From: Galbula dea
Lineage: Eukaryota; Chordata; Aves; Piciformes; Galbulidae
NCBI GenBank assembly: GCA_013399015.1
Contig: VWZX01008153.1
Location: 310,001 to 374,000, forward strand
Length of the DNA stretch: 64,000 nucleotides
Direction: 5' to 3'
This document shows positions 25,239 through 38,918 of the stretch, piece after piece; position 1 is the first letter of the stretch; every line of letters begins with the position of its first letter. The translations under genes were made by a program, and so were the position numbers. The notes beneath the pieces were generated by a model. It searched no databases and was not told the DNA's origin. It worked only from the letters and a program-made list of their open reading frames with translations.

Positions 25239-26639
25239 TCCAAGCCTGATCAGTTGCAAACCTGAACGAGACCTGAATCAATTCTAGATGTGCAGTATTA
25301 CTATAAAGCATACATATATGTTTTTTATAGCTAGTTCCTAAGGAAACTAGAAAAAAGGAAGAAAATGTTCCAAGAAAAATACAATAAATTATCATCTGCT
25401 TTTACTGTGATTACCAGGAATGAAAGAGTTATCTGTGGAAGGAGAACTTGGTTACGCTGGTGACAGAGAGGAATCTATAAATAAGTGCCTTTCACAGGTC
25501 TTCACAGGATTAGAAAAAAGGACCAAAATAAGATTGAGATAATTTACCACTTCCTTTGGTGTCCTAATTCTTCAGTGCTTTTCAGTATCAAGGCACTATA
25601 GCTATTTCCAAGACAGGAAGTATTGGATAAGTACTTTTAAAGTAAAAACCCAGTTACTGCCATAAACATCACAGAAGTTAGTACAAGTATAGTTTTGGAA
25701 TAATACTTGCTTCATTCAACACATCAGGTATTTGTTAGATTATCCAAAGCCAAAATACTATTAGAAATAAGTGATAGATGAAGCTTTTGGCAAATGGTTT
25801 CCTATGAAAGAATCAACGCTAACTACAGCCCCTGTGTTTACAGATTCATCCCTTAAACATTTCTTCAGTGCTCTGTTCTCAGAAAGAATCAGCCTTATGG
25901 GTACCAGATTAGTAGCATAATATCTACTGGTGAAGTTGACAGAGAACACAAAGCTGAACAAAATGTATAACACATGTAGGTCTAAGAGGACAATCTTGCC
26001 TTGCAGAGAAGGAAAGATAAAACTCTAGAAAATCTGAAGAGGAAATGAGAAGTGTTTCAAGCCTTAACATACATAACTTTTAAGCAGGATTATAAGAATT
26101 TCTTTAAAAAATAAATGACTTTAACATGTTTTGTAGGTACCAAAATCTGAAGGGAATCTCAAATGAAGGTAGTGCATAGAATCTAATTTGCTTACCACAA
26201 AGGTCCATTCACTATGTACTTCAGCAACCACAGAAAACAGTGTCTTTGTAACATTTAACAACTGTGCTTAAGAAGTGAGAACAAATGAAGGAGAAAACCA
26301 GAAGCCTGTCACGTATTTCAAGCATTGCAAGCCTACGAGCAAGCCCAACCCAGCATTACCTCCCAGTGGAAATGAAAGTCTCAGTAATGACACAGACATT
26401 TGAACAGCTTACTGAGTATTTGGTATGGTTTGTTTCTGTTGTAAAAATGCCTCTTTAAGCCTTTAGGCACGGTTGAATCCAAAATCATTAAACAAATTTT
26501 TGCTCAGAATACAAATGCTGTTACTGCAACTTGGCAACTCTCTTTTCCAACTAAGCACTTCCAAGAGAGTGCAATCTGAGAGACACATGTTTTGTCAAGA
26601 GCTCCAGTTATGCAATAGCAAAACAGAAAAGAACTTAGA

Positions 26640-26700
26640 ATCAAAAAAACCCACCAAAGCTAACAAAACTCCCCAAAACCACCAACCCAACACACAAAAC
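26640..26700. repeat. A/C-rich low-complexity patch
   Basis: The plus strand is almost free of G and T (aaaaaaacccaccaaag, ccccaaaaccaccaaccc and similar). It is the mirror image of the GTTT-rich patches elsewhere. It does not code. Confidence 0.6.
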
Positions 26701-28757
26701 CTGAGACGTTTGCTGACCTTACTACAGCAATTTCAGCATCAGCCAGCTGACTGCAGCCAGTTAGAGATGAATGGTTAAAAAGCTTGCTGGAAACTTGCAC
26801 AAGGATGGGTGGAGCTGAAGGAACAAGTCTCTGCCAGGTTCACTCTCATCGTTGGCCATGACCTCCCTATCACTAACAAAGTGTTTCTGAAAGAACAGCA
26901 TATTTTTACAATTTCAGTGCCTTGAAAATGTGCTTTATGATATCTACAAAGGATGCTGATGTAAACAAATGTAGGAAAAACACAGCAGTCAGGTGGATTG
27001 CCTTGACCACACAGACTTGTACTCTATCACACAGATGTAAAACATATAACCTAAAGAGAAGAAAATAATCTCTTTTCCCATCCTGCAGAGTCATTTAATG
27101 GATTTCAGCAGTGAGTAGGCCACAGGGCTGTTTTTCTGGAATGGAAATGTGTACTTATTTCCTTCTCTAAATATACAGAGCAGGTAATAATGCTAAGAGA
27201 ATCTTTTCCATAAAAACATAGAAATCAATACTGCAATACATGATACTTGTGAAGTCTTGATTTGGCTAAAACCTCTTAATTTCCAGTATAGCCCTTCATG
27301 GCATTTATGTTGCTCGCAGGTAGCTGCCCAGAAGTGATTTATCAGTGAGGAAAATAAATAACTGAAGCTGGGCTCCTACGTCCCTACTTAGTTACCAAAA
27401 CAAATTGCCTGATTTTCAAGCTTGCCAAGAACCAGAATCTCCCAGGGCCACACATATGATAGAGAAGGAACAATTATATAGCAGATCAAAGCTAAAGCAG
27501 ACTAGCTACGGTCCAGTAAATTACAGAGGAAACCAAGCCTTCAGTGACAACTGGAACATAATTTATTTATTTTCACTTTTCAGTTCCAGGTGTCCAGAGA
27601 ACTGACCCCCAGAGAAAGCTACTAACTCCAGAGTTACCTCTTGGTGACCAAATTTTACAAACTGGAGACAAATTCAGGCATTTTTAACCTGACATTTAGT
27701 GCAGGTTTCTAAAGCTGTTCTGGATCACTAACATGTCCAAATATTTCTTAATTCAGGCTAATGCAATGAATTTTAAATAACTGTCTCAAGATGACTAACA
27801 CAGAATAGTTCAGGAGACCTTAAACTCATTTAGATCAACTGTATTTGGAAGATACCATAACATTTTGATATTTATGCAATACCTGCAATATTTCCTGCTT
27901 GATGTAAGCATAAAATTAAAAGTCTGTCTTCAGAAAGTCTGATACTGTCAGGGGTCTATGTTGCTTCTTATAGCTCCAAGTGACTACAAGTGAAATCAAA
28001 CTACCTTTGGCAGATGCTATTGACCCTAACTGTTGTCACTCAGGCAAAAGAAAATGGCCCCAAAATAACACAATAAGTCCAGATATTACAAATAATTCAT
28101 TCACAAGTATTCAGGCTCCTATGGAGTATAAAGATTTCGTGTTTCAAGATAAGAAAAAGAGTAGCTACTAAATTCATACTTGCCTGCTGCAAAATAAGTT
28201 TTTCATTTTAGTTCAAAGAAATCCAATTGGAAATGACTTAGTGAACATCCAGGAAACAAAACTAAAATGTTTCATTTTTGTCACACATCACCAGCTACAT
28301 AAATGGACCCAGAATGTAACCATAATGAAATCAGTGAGGACCCAGTGTTATTAGAGGCTATGGATACCACTAGAATAAAAATAGTTTCAGAAATATTTAC
28401 CACACTAGAACCAAAAGGTAATTTAACCTCAGAATAATAAACCTAGTGTTCTGTGTTTGTTCTGGCTTATTTGGGAAAAAAATAACTGTTGCCAGTTTCA
28501 ACTACATTTGATCCAACATTGCTTTGATTGTGTAACACTTTAAAGCAAACTGTGTTGTAGTCAAATAGAGTCATGAAAGGTTGTTCATAAGAAAATTACA
28601 TAGTTAATCTGTTTTGGTGAACTCATAGAATCACAGAATATTCTGAGCTGGAAGGGACCCACAATAATAACCAAGTCCACCTCCTAAACTTGGGCAGGAC
28701 ACCCCAAGAATCACACCATATGCCTGAGAGAGATGTCTAAGCGCTTCTTGAACACTG

Positions 28758-29042
28758 TCAAGCTCCCCTCCCTGGGAGGTTGTTCCAGAGCCCAACTGCC
28801 CTCTGGGTGAAAAACATTTTCCTGATACCCAACCTAAATCTTCCCTGACTCAACTTCATACCATTACCTCTAGTCCTATCATTAGCCACAAGAATAAAGA
28901 GGTCAGTGCCTTCCCCTCTGCAACCCCTCATGAGGATATTGAAGATGGCAATGAGGTCTCCTCTCAGTCTCTTCTTCTCCAGGCTGAACAGACCAAATGA
29001 CCGCAGCTGCTCTTCATAAGGCTTCCACTCCAGACCCTTCAC
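28758..29042 (-). pseudogene. CR1 ORF2 C-terminal remnant
   Basis: This 94-codon minus-strand frame reads LRSFGLFSLEKKRLRGDLIA, then SDRTRG-like NDRTRGNGMKLSQGRFRLGIRK and a terminal AVGLWNNLPG. These are the conserved end of CR1 ORF2, downstream of the reverse transcriptase. It is separated from the upstream coding part by a stop and loss of frame near 29043-29125, where the family normally has a segment around YCVQFWAPQ. Known CR1 proteins continue past the LPG motif into the 3' untranslated region. Confidence 0.88.
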
Positions 29043-29124
29043 TGTCTTTGTAGCTCTCCTCTAGATGCTGTCTAATAGCTTAATATCCTTTCTCTACTGT
29101 GGTGCCCAAAACTGCACCCAGTAC

Positions 29125-29844
29125 TCAAGATATGGCTGCACCAGCGCAGAGAAGAGCAGGACAATCACCTCCTTTGACCAGCTGGCACTTGATGCACCCC
29201 AGGACATGGTTGGCCCTCCTAGCAGCCAGAGCACACTGTTGACTCATCAGTTTGCCATCAACCAGGACCCCCAGGTCCCTCTCTGCACTGCTGCTTTCCA
29301 GCCTCTCACTCTGTAGTCTATACACACATCTGGGGTTGCCGCATCCCAAGTGCAGAATCTGACACTTGCCCTTGTTAAACTTCAAGCCATTGGTGATTGC
29401 CCAGCGCTCTAATTTGTCAAGGTCCCTCTGCAGGGCCTCACTGCCCTCAAGGGAGTCAGCAGCTCCTCCCAGTTTTGTATCATCTGCAAACTTGGTTACT
29501 ACCCCCTCAATTCCTGTGTTCAGGTCATTTATGAAGAGGTTGAAGAGTACTAGGCCAAGGATGGAGCCCTGCAGAACCCCTCTGGTGACCAGGTGCCAAC
29601 CTGATGTAATCCCATTCACTATAACTCTTTGTGCCTGACACGTAAGCCAGTTGCTCACCCATCTCATGACATGCTTGCTCAGCTGTATGCTGGACATCTT
29701 GTCCAAAAGGATACTGTGAGAGACAGTATCAAAAGCTTTACTAAAATCCAAGAAGATGACATCAACTGGCTTCTCTTGATCAACTAGGTGGGTAACCTTG
29801 TCATAAAAGAAAATAAAATTTGTCAAGCAGGATGTCCCTCTCAT
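29125..29844 (-). pseudogene. CR1 ORF2 reverse transcriptase fragment
   Basis: This uninterrupted 239-codon frame covers most of the CR1 reverse transcriptase. Recognisable blocks are DFSKAFD (residues 33-39, containing the first catalytic Asp), GVLQGSILG (89-97), FNLFINDL (101-108) and FADD (119-122, the catalytic pair), followed by KLGG, a thumb-like region LERWAITNGLKFNKGKCQ and ERDLGVLVD. The usual GVPQGS block has Leu in place of Pro, and the following Pro is also changed. The N-terminal part (endonuclease and fingers) is missing through 5' truncation, and the frame breaks before the ORF2 C-terminus. The start Met is simply the first available one and is not biological. Confidence 0.93.
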
Positions 29845-29905
29845 GAAGCTATGCTATCTGTGACCAACGATCTCATTGTCCTCCAGATGTTTTTCAATGT
29901 CTCAA

Positions 29906-32900
29906 AGAAGAGAAAAAAATTCTCCCCATTATATCAATTTTTTGTTATTGTACTGAGCATAGCTCTACTCCTTCACTATAATTTTTCATCCTGACACAAG
30001 TACGACTGATTTTATGAAGACATGAAGTTAAAATGCCCAATCTAACTCACTCCATACAGGTTAAATGCTATTCAACTCACATCACAGGAAAGTGGATTAG
30101 ACCTGTAGATCTTGTAATACTGACTATGTCTGGCATGGCTCGACTATATTTTTGGTTTAAATTAGTGGTTGAGGAGCATGCAAGGATCCTTCAGTAAGTT
30201 CCTTCTTCTTGCTGTTGAAGAATGATCTAAAATTTTTGCATGTAAATTTATTTATTACCATAAGCTTGTGATTTTTTTGCGTAGTTCTCTTTAAATTTGC
30301 ATATCCACATATAGGGCTCAGACATAGTCTCATCTGTAAGATCTCTGATTCCTTGCACTCTGTTGACACTGTGAGGTTCTCAGCTCTTGAAAAAACATGA
30401 CTCATATGGAAAAGTTCCCTTTTGAAAAGCTCCACTTCATTAGGTCTTGTATGAGCCACCCTCTTCTGACCATTCCAGCTCAAATAATAAGACACCTTTG
30501 TTGAAAGACCTCAGCTTTCAAATTCTGTGCCAGCTCTTCCTCATGAAGGAAACTAGCTGCATAGTTTCTCCAGGAAGTCTCAGCCACAGCCTTCTGCTTT
30601 TCTTTCTAATTCCTAGACACTTATTTAGGGACTTTTCTGCCGCCCTCTTTCATTAGCTTCTTCAGAACGTAGACAGCATTCTTAAAGCTCATTAGTGCCC
30701 AAGTTCTCTTCCATGTCCCCACAGCCTGAGCCCCATCTGAAGGCCCTTCTCCTTGCCCTGGGCCTATCACATTTCAACTAACCACCTAAGATCCATTCTC
30801 ATCTTGTCTCATTTAACACTAAAAGAGAAATCTGTGGTCAAATCCTTCACCAAAGGTCTCCTTTTTACTAATGGTCAGGTGTGGTCAGGTGCTTATCTGG
30901 TTACTCAAGTTAAGAATGTTAACATCTGCACATCAGATTTCAGTGTGAAACTCGAAGGCTGTCAGTGAAAGTCCTCAAATCCATTCTACATATTTTTTCT
31001 TCTTAGAAATCTGTACTGAACATGCAAACCAAGTAGAAATATACACAATGAAACAACCAATTTGAGTCTAAAACCTGATCCTGGCATTACTACTTGTTTT
31101 ATTTTAATGATCAGCTGAGTTTTAACCATGCTGAAAAATAAGAATCACAAGTTTATTTAGCTGTTTGTGCAGCCCCAGTATTTGTTGTCCAAATATTTGT
31201 GAGAAAGGGCTGAATAGTTTTGAAAATAATCACACATCTTACTTTTTCCCCAAATGCCCAAATAAAATCTTCAGCACTTATGAGGAATAGTTTAAGAGAC
31301 CACAATTTAATAAAAAAACAGAAACAGAAACAGACAAAACCCCCAGCAACCTTACAGTATAATATTTTGATATAACAAGACAGCAGAGAGAGATGGGTCA
31401 GATTTCCCATTTCCTGTGTACATAACTCATAATGATATTTGCTTCTTAGCAATGTTGCTTTAAAGATATACCCTGTAGCCTATCAACAACAAGTGTACTT
31501 GAAGAAATCAGGATCAGTTAAGAAATGATTCATGAACATGAAGAAGGGCTGCATTTGTAACAAGTATTCAGTCATCTCTGCACGTTTTCTGTTCTCACCT
31601 CCTGCTTACCAAGTAGCTTCTGTTTGAGAGTTTGCAGTATTCCCTGTGGAAATGGAAGTGCTAGTCCAGTTGCCAACCACACCTTTTAATTTTTAAATAC
31701 ATATATTTGCACCAGGTGACTAAGGCTTTTCTTTCCAAGTTATACAAAATGTTTTCCTACATGATGACTACCCTGTATTTTTGTTTCCCACTTTAAAGCT
31801 TCGTGGATACAGCAGATTCTTATTTTACTGTGAAACATAGCAGGTGGAGTCAGTGTCATCTGATGTAGTGTTGACCTCACTTTGCTACCTCTCAGTGAAT
31901 GTATAAGGGTTTCTCACCACTGAGGTTTTAATGCAAGATCACCACCATGACATACTTATCTCTCTGTATAAAGATACAGCAGTGGAGAATAAGCTTGAAA
32001 TGTGAATTAATTTCTCACTCATCAGTAAGTACACAGAGCCTCTAGACCTTGTCATATACAGTGGCTGAACACATTGCACAACAGAGCCACAGTAACTTAT
32101 ACATGTATCATGGGGGAGTCTTGTCTCCTTTAGTGTTTCCATAGTGTCATCAGTGCTAGAGCTGAAGAGGAGGTGTTGGAATTTTTTTCTGACAAAACCA
32201 ATGAGGGTAGGCAAGTCATAGACTGGGGTAGGAAGTGTGGTTGTGACTTGCTGAGAAGATCAGAGCTTTGGAGTGTATTAAGCCTATGATACAGTAACAC
32301 TTTATTTCAAGAGCAGAAAGCACCCTGAAGTTATAATCTAATTAAAGACATTAAGATTAATTTGCAAGTTATGGGACATATTTTAGGGACAAGCTTCTTT
32401 GATCTTTACCAAAGGGCCGATAAATGGTTGTCCTCTACTGTATCTAACTCAGGTAACTTGAAGTTAATATGAACTGAGTTTCAGTATGCTGGAATTTACA
32501 TAGAGATGATTAACATTTCAAATGGAACAGACCAAACATTAAATGCAGGCATGTTATGTGTTTATGACTAGCAGAAGGGTTGGTTTATTGCTCTGCTAGG
32601 AGATGAGTCCTAGGTGTCTTCATAAGCTTTTAAATGGAGTAGACAATATTCAACTGGATTCAAGTACACTAAAATGGGTTATAAAAAGCACTAGATGCTG
32701 GATATAAGTATTCAAGAGAGGGTGAGAGAGAGAGATATTTTACTCTCTAATCGAGACTATTTTCCTGAAATATGATCAGGTTGTTTTATTTTGCTCTTTC
32801 CCTAGGTTAATATAATCAGGTAATTCTTCTAATCTGGACATTTGAGCCAGTAATAATTTAGGAATGAAAAAATAGTCAGGTCTGTCTTCACCTCTGTAGA

Positions 32901-33645
32901 AACTGGAAATTGACTGCAGACTGTGGGCCCAAACACTCCATGTTTTATCTGGAAACAAGTTACAATCAATCCTTTGGTTTACTGTACATGTTTATGTAAG
33001 TGATATTATTAAAGATCATATATAACAGGGCAGCCTGTTTGTAACTCTCTGTGAAGCACCAGTAAAAATAAAAGGGGTCTGTGGCATACAGCTCTCTCCT
33101 CTACAGTTGCATTGAACAGGGGGTATATTCTCCTTTTTGTATTTATCTTACTGAGCAGATTCCAAACTTAGCTCTTCCTGTTTTGACCAGTGCACTGATA
33201 TTTTTTTTTCTGTTGCCATACACCTTTCTTTTCCTTCTGTACACATCAGAATTCTGGGGCCCTCACTCTTGACATCCTAAGTTATTTTCTTATTAGTAAT
33301 TTATTTTAGAACTGTACTGTCTGTCTGCCTGCTCCTGATGCCATTAGCTGTCACTGCATATACAGGATGCATAACAGGCTTTTCATATATGAACCAGTTG
33401 CTGCACTAACATAGAAACTGTGATATGCTGGAGATACAAGCACTTTGGGGTAAATATGAACTCTTTTTTATAGGGAAGACCCATCCCTAGCTGTCATTCA
33501 TTACTGCTCACATTTTGTACTTGCATTTGAAGAGCTGTGCAAGATAGTGCAAGATAACACCATCTTTTCTTATGGACGTTTACTTTCTCCAAAGAAGATT
33601 TAATAGATTCCTTGTGTAATGAGAAAGTATCTGTGTATAAGTGCA
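29906..33645. other. Intergenic region
   Basis: No gene, RNA or interspersed repeat is recognised. A short GA repeat lies at 32722-32735. A 112-codon minus frame at 30157-30495 and a 99-codon one at 31153-31452 match nothing I know and lack splice or promoter context. Confidence 0.55.
32722..32735. repeat. GA dinucleotide repeat
   Basis: This is a short tandem run of GA units within gagagggtgagagagagagata. It is a minor simple repeat. Confidence 0.7.
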
Positions 33646-33725
33646 GAATCCTGCTGCAGCAGGGGGCCTGGACTAGATGATCTTTCGAGGTCCCTTCCAA
33701 CTCCTAATATTCTGTGATTCTGTGA
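33646..33725 (+). mobile_element. CR1 LINE 3'-end fragment, plus strand
   Basis: Here the CR1 tail is on the plus strand: ctgctgcagcagggggcctgg, then actagatgatctttcgaggtcccttccaac and terminal octamers attctgtgattctgtga. It is the same subfamily as the 46.2 kb LINE and the 63.9 kb chimera. It preserves gaatcc before the hairpin, as in the 46.2 kb LINE, so it is an ordinary 5'-truncated LINE end and not a 5S chimera. It is about 80 bases long and non-coding. The hairpin CCTGCTG/CAGCAGG is a perfect palindrome in this copy. Confidence 0.93.
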
Positions 33726-35467
33726 TAAAGGAGACATGTAGACAGGCTAGGAAAAATAGAAGGAAAGGAAAGATCATAGAAGAAAATATAAGTAAAGTAA
33801 AATCTACCCATGGATTTTTTTTAATAGTACTATGTTGTCTATTCAGCATATAAAGACCAATGTCACTAACAATGTCTTTGTAAGGTTGTCATAGCTGAGA
33901 AAAACTGTTTGCCTTTGACATTCCACTGCACCAGCGGCCTTCTCTATTGATTTTGATTTTGCACATGGGCAACAAGTCCTTTGAGCATCCCTAGATTTTT
34001 TTAATTCCTACTGCTATTAATAATTATGTACAAATTATATTGGCCATAACAAATGAAAGGCCAACTGCCTAGTTCATGAAGAGGTGAAAAACAGGTCACT
34101 GCTAAGCTTATCTTTGTCTTGAGAATCCACAGATTTAGATTGCATTGTATGGCTTTCAGAAGGTGTTTAGTTGTAGCTTACCTCAAGTTGTACCTGTAAA
34201 CACAGTAATAATGAATAACATTACTATATGACTATTGTTAATACTAACTGCTTTGAAAAGCTCTAATGAACAGTGTTAAATAAGGACACAACATTATTAT
34301 TAAATAAACCAAGTATTGCTTGTAGCACTAAATATGCATTTATACATACATTCATTCATTCCAGTGGCACCCAGAACACATACTGGGCCAAAGCCTGAGG
34401 TCTTGATCCAGGTTTTAACCTTAGTTTTACTCAAATTAGCCCTAGGTAAGAAACAAGGTAAGCAAAAATTTCTAGTAACGCTAACTGAATGAGTCAAGAG
34501 ATGCTTTGTGGCTGTGCTGGCCTGTTCATTACAAAGGTATCCAGAAAAGGAACATAAACAGCACCCTCCTTGCCCTGTTTTATTCCTTAACAAAAAGTAA
34601 GACGGATCTGAAACAATTTTTTCTTTGTTTCTTTTCCTGCTGTGCTTTTTACATCAGCAATTCAGATCCTTTTAACATGGCCATACTAGTGGAAAAAAGT
34701 GACCATGTCATAATAAAAGGCCTAGAACCGAAGGGCAAACATTTTCAGTCATTAGTCTGCTGAAATCTTTCTGCCAGATACCCATGTATATTTTATCTCT
34801 TTAAGCTGTTTAAGTTATCCAAAGGAGCTAAAAAAGTACCTGGCTCTGGCAAGGTGGCAATTCTTGTAGACAACTGGATTTCAGCAGTCACAGCATTCCT
34901 GTCTCTGTCCCCCCACCATCCCCAAAGGAGGGAGGGCTCAGGCTCACCACTGGAGCACACACTCCTCTCCCCATCTGGTGTACCTTCCCTCTGGGAGCAT
35001 TGCCAGTTGGTGTGGGTTAGAAGAGCCTGTGGGCTTCTGATTGGATGCTTTCCCTTCACTGAGCTGACTGAAAAAGCTGCCAATGTGTGGTTCCATTTTG
35101 AGAATAGGTATGAGTGACAAGTGTGGGGGTGACACTGGGTGATTTGTAATAGTTTGGAAAAGGCTGTCACTTGCATGGTGTGTTTGCATGATGAGCAGGA
35201 TAAATATTTCACTTTGAGAAGTCTGTTTAGTTAGCAGAAATTTGCATCTAGGCAGAAGCAAATTGCCCTTTTATCTGAATACAGGAAGGGTCTTTAAGCT
35301 GCAGAGCCAGAGCAGATAGTGAAAGCAGTGTAGGTGAAGGAGTCACAGAAGGCAGGTGCAAGCAGGCTGGTTAGTGGGATGTGTGCTTGGGTTCGTTCCT
35401 GCTCTTTGCTTGGAAACCAATTGGGCAGAGTTTGCAGGTAAATGAAAGACTGAATGAGCTTGAACAT

Positions 35468-35499
35468 GGTGGAGTCACCCTCCCTGGAGGTGTTTAAAA
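35468..35499 (+). mobile_element. Short CR1-like fragment
   Basis: The stretch ggtggagtcaccctccctgg followed by aggtgtttaaaa matches the CR1 3' region just after ORF2 (GGTGGAGTCACCATCCCTGGAGGTGTTCAA) in plus orientation. Only about 32 bases are similar, and the expected tail does not follow. It is either a small relic or a chance match. Confidence 0.5.
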
Positions 35500-35888
35500 T
35501 TTTTGATTCTTTCTTTCTCTAGTGCATATTTCTAGCTAAATAACAATTACTGATTATAATGTGTTGAGTTGGTATCTATATGCCTGTGACACATTCTATG
35601 CTCTCCAATGTCAGCTTAAGTTTTGGGAGCCAAGCAGAGTGATCCAATTGCATTTGTATAGAGAGTGAGGTAGAGCATGAACATGAGCTGATGCCCGTAC
35701 CTTCACAGCAGGAGAATAAAAAATAACTCACATCACTGTGTCATCTCCCTGGGAACAAAGAAAGGTCCCTTCCTGGGGAAGGAATGGATTATCAAGTGTG
35801 AAAGGTAAGGGCCAATGCAAAACTTTCATGATAAGAGTGGAAGAATGACAGGGTTATACCTGGGGAGAAGTGCGTAGCCTGAGAAAAA

Positions 35889-35922
35889 GCAGAAGCAGAA
35901 GCAGAGCAGAGCAGAGCAGAGC
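35889..35922. repeat. GCAGA(A) short tandem repeat
   Basis: Two copies of gcagaa are followed by four copies of gcaga. It is a small purine-rich microsatellite in intergenic DNA. Confidence 0.85.
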
Positions 35923-38918
35923 TACCTGTTACCATGACAATAGGCAACAGTGTATCTGTATTCCAAACAAAAAGATTAGCAATCATCCAGGGAAGATTCT
36001 TATCATAATCCTGCCTTTCCTACAGCGTAACAAACGGAAATTTAACCTTCATTTGAAAGATTGCCAACTCATTGGGCTCTCGTCTTCCTCTCCCACCAGC
36101 AGCTAATATATCCTGTAGCAATTACAAGTTTTGTGTATTAGTACATTTTTCACATCCACCTGAAGATATATTAGAATTTAATGATAACTGTAACTGTGAT
36201 GTGAACATGAGGAAGAACTTTTCCAGGAAAAGGAGCCTTTCTGTAGCTGAAAATTTTGCTCTATCGCCCTAGTGAATCTTAAACTAATTTGTATTTTTAC
36301 CCTTGCTGCTACTGTGTAGTTGGTCCATTAATCCATTATTGCCTTTCACATATGCGATCATCTGCATAAGTATGAAATGGTTATAAAATACTGTAACATT
36401 GGCGAGGTGACATTTTACCTCCACTTTGCATTGTTATAGTAATGATTCCTGGTTCAGGGAGCTGGTTAATAAAATTTAATAGTTTTTTCCACTGGAGATG
36501 TTTTTTGTGATCTGTCTCTGCTCTCATGGGGTGAAGAGAATGATATATCCAAGACTGGCATGTTCTAAGGTCTCAAACTGTCTACCATATGCTTAACGAG
36601 AAATGTGAGCTTAAAGTTTAGCAAATGGTAGAGTAACCTGGGTGGTTTTAAGATTGATAAAAGGAACCAGCTAATTCAAAAAGTCTGAAGGGGAACAAAT
36701 TACTCTTAAAGTATAATGTTTTACTGGATATTAATGCTATAAATAACTGTAAATTAATTGCTTATTCTTCTGTAGTAGGTAATTTTGTTTAATTCATTTT
36801 TGTCTGGCACAGAGGTCTATATGCATGGCTTGAAATGAATGAAAATGCACTGATCTAGATGTACAGACACACACAAAAAAGCAGGTTAATTTGAGTGGCT
36901 CTATACAAATATCTAGGAAGGCTTGTTTGGAATATTCATGCCAAGCCATTAGTCATCTTCCCAAATATTCATTTAAGTTTTGTTAGGCTCTTAGAGGAAG
37001 TATAATCAAATATTTGTGAAGCCTGAATGCAGCACTGCTGGTGGAATTGCATTTTGGTTTCCCTAACATGAGGGCAGGGTTGCTGCTGTGCACTCCCTAA
37101 CAGGCTTTGCGAAGCCTTCTAATTTGAAAGACAGCTATTATTTCCCCAAAGCCTGACACAGTGAGTGTTCACCTCCTGATTTTCATTACTTTCATTTTTG
37201 GTGACTGAAAGCCTCAGCCTGTGTGCTGTGGAGGTTTCATTCTAATCAGACTTCTAAACAAAAAACTTTTCTCACATACTGTTTGCTTTGGAAGCAAAAG
37301 AAAGGCATAAGGATTGTACTTTCCAGTCAGGTTCCTTTTACATACTTAGCATAACTGAGTCTCCTTACCTTCTCTTCATACATAGCATCATTTGTAAGAT
37401 ACATTTGTTGATGAGTCTTAGGAAGTTTCCTAGTAGTTTTAGAAAGATACTGTTTGGCATTGCTTACAGGTTTTTTGTTAATCATGATAGGCATAGACAG
37501 ACTATTTCTTGAAGTTTAGACAAGGTTTTACTGTAAGAAATATTGTAAATAGACATTTTATTTCACAGTGCTCTGCTTGCCCTGGATACAATAGAAGAAT
37601 TACAGCTCTACGTATTTGTATACATATACTGTATAAAATCTATAAAACTACATGAGTTATAATAAAAAAAAGTAATAATTCAGTTTCTCAAACATAATAA
37701 TCCTTCAGTACCAGTAGGAGAACTGTAAACTACAGAAAAGGGGTAATTTCTGCAGTGCTAAAATTGACAGATACAAAATTTGCCTAGAGATACTAATAAT
37801 TTACCACTTATGATCCATGTTGCATTCTGCAATTGAATCTTTGTAAGCTAAAGTGAAGAGAGGTCTTTGTGCCATAATGGCAGTTATTGTATAAGGCTCA
37901 AGTATGCATGTAAACATTTTCACACATTTCTGCATGTCTTGGAAATTCAATGTGTTCTTAAATATTGGACTCTACTTGAACCAAGTTTAAAGCTGAGTAT
38001 TGAAGAGAATGCAAGAAAACCATCAAAAATTCTGTCAATATTTTAGAAACTCATCTTTCTGACTCTAGCTAAGCCATAATTCAGAATACAGAAATATGAA
38101 GGGAGAACTAAAAAGTTACAAACCTCAACATTTAGGCACTGCCATAACTCATTTACTTAAACAGTCTATTTCAGTTCTGTGGCCCCAAAAACACTCCCCA
38201 GATCTCAAGTCCAGGAACATATCCAGTCATGTCCAAATTCCTTCCCAAGATGAGACTTGGGTGTGTACCTGTAAGGCCTGGATGGATAGGCTAGGAAACA
38301 GCTGCAGTGCTCTGGAAAAGTTCAAGGTAACTGGTGGACCAAGAGTGTAAAACATGCCATGAAGCATAACGAACCCATAGTCTAGAAAATGTCATTAAGA
38401 CTTAGGTGCTTAACTTCTCTAATTCCTCCTGAATTTCTTTGCTGGTGGCTTGAAGAAGGAAACCACAGTTCTCAGGTTTGTTTTTTTTTTTTTTTTCTGT
38501 AGCTTTGTTTCTGGTGACATTTAGCTATGTTGTCTTTGGTAGGGATCTGTAAAACTCAGTTTGCAAAAAGGCAATAATGAAAGCCACTTGCATGATTAAT
38601 ATTTAATTTTAAGATAGCTAAATTACTTTTCCCAAAACATTCAACTATGTAAAACTCTACTGCTATGTGAGCTGCACAAATGTGCCCCATTGCTCAGGGA
38701 ATGATTGGTGTTTATTGTATTGCAAGTTTGTTCTAATGAGCTGTTCTCGTAGTTCAGGGTAGCAAATGTAAAATGGAATCAGCTGGGATCCTGATTACCT
38801 TTGCCCATGTTATAATTAGACCTTTGTGATAAAACAAAAAGTTCTGAACAATAGTATCTGCATCATCATCAAAATTCAAGATTAAAATAAATACTCAGTT
38901 ATGTTTGGAAAAGTCTGA

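Larger units (their letters stand above)
23036..28622. other. Intergenic region between CR1 copies
   Basis: I find no gene. From 23036 to about 23500 the plus strand is pyrimidine-rich. At 24450-24525 there is a T/G-rich low-complexity block, at 25206-25238 a pentanucleotide repeat, and at 26640-26700 an A/C-rich patch. The remaining sequence is AT-rich single-copy-looking DNA with only short open frames and no recognisable protein. Confidence 0.6.
28623..29905 (-). mobile_element. CR1 LINE, 5'-truncated copy with reverse transcriptase
   Basis: The left edge is a CR1 3' terminus (tcatagaatcacagaat), then ggaagggaccc, so the copy is on the minus strand. About 1.28 kb is present: the 3' untranslated region, the ORF2 C-terminus and roughly the C-terminal two thirds of the reverse transcriptase domain. 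The element ends near 29905 in sequence upstream of the QHGF-type motif region. CR1 elements move by target-primed reverse transcription and normally leave such 5'-truncated copies without long target duplications. The coding part is interrupted (see the pseudogene entries), so it is dead. It differs in tail sequence from the 46.2 kb copy and looks older. Confidence 0.95.

Noticed and set aside
33646..33725. Second copy of the 5S/CR1 chimera
   Set aside because: The bases before the hairpin (gaatcc) match the LINE sequence and not the 5S terminus, so it is an ordinary truncated CR1 end.
34793..35212. 139-codon minus-strand frame
   Set aside because: No recognisable motif or family, and an overlapping frame of similar length on the other strand. 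A chance frame in a locally GC-richer stretch.
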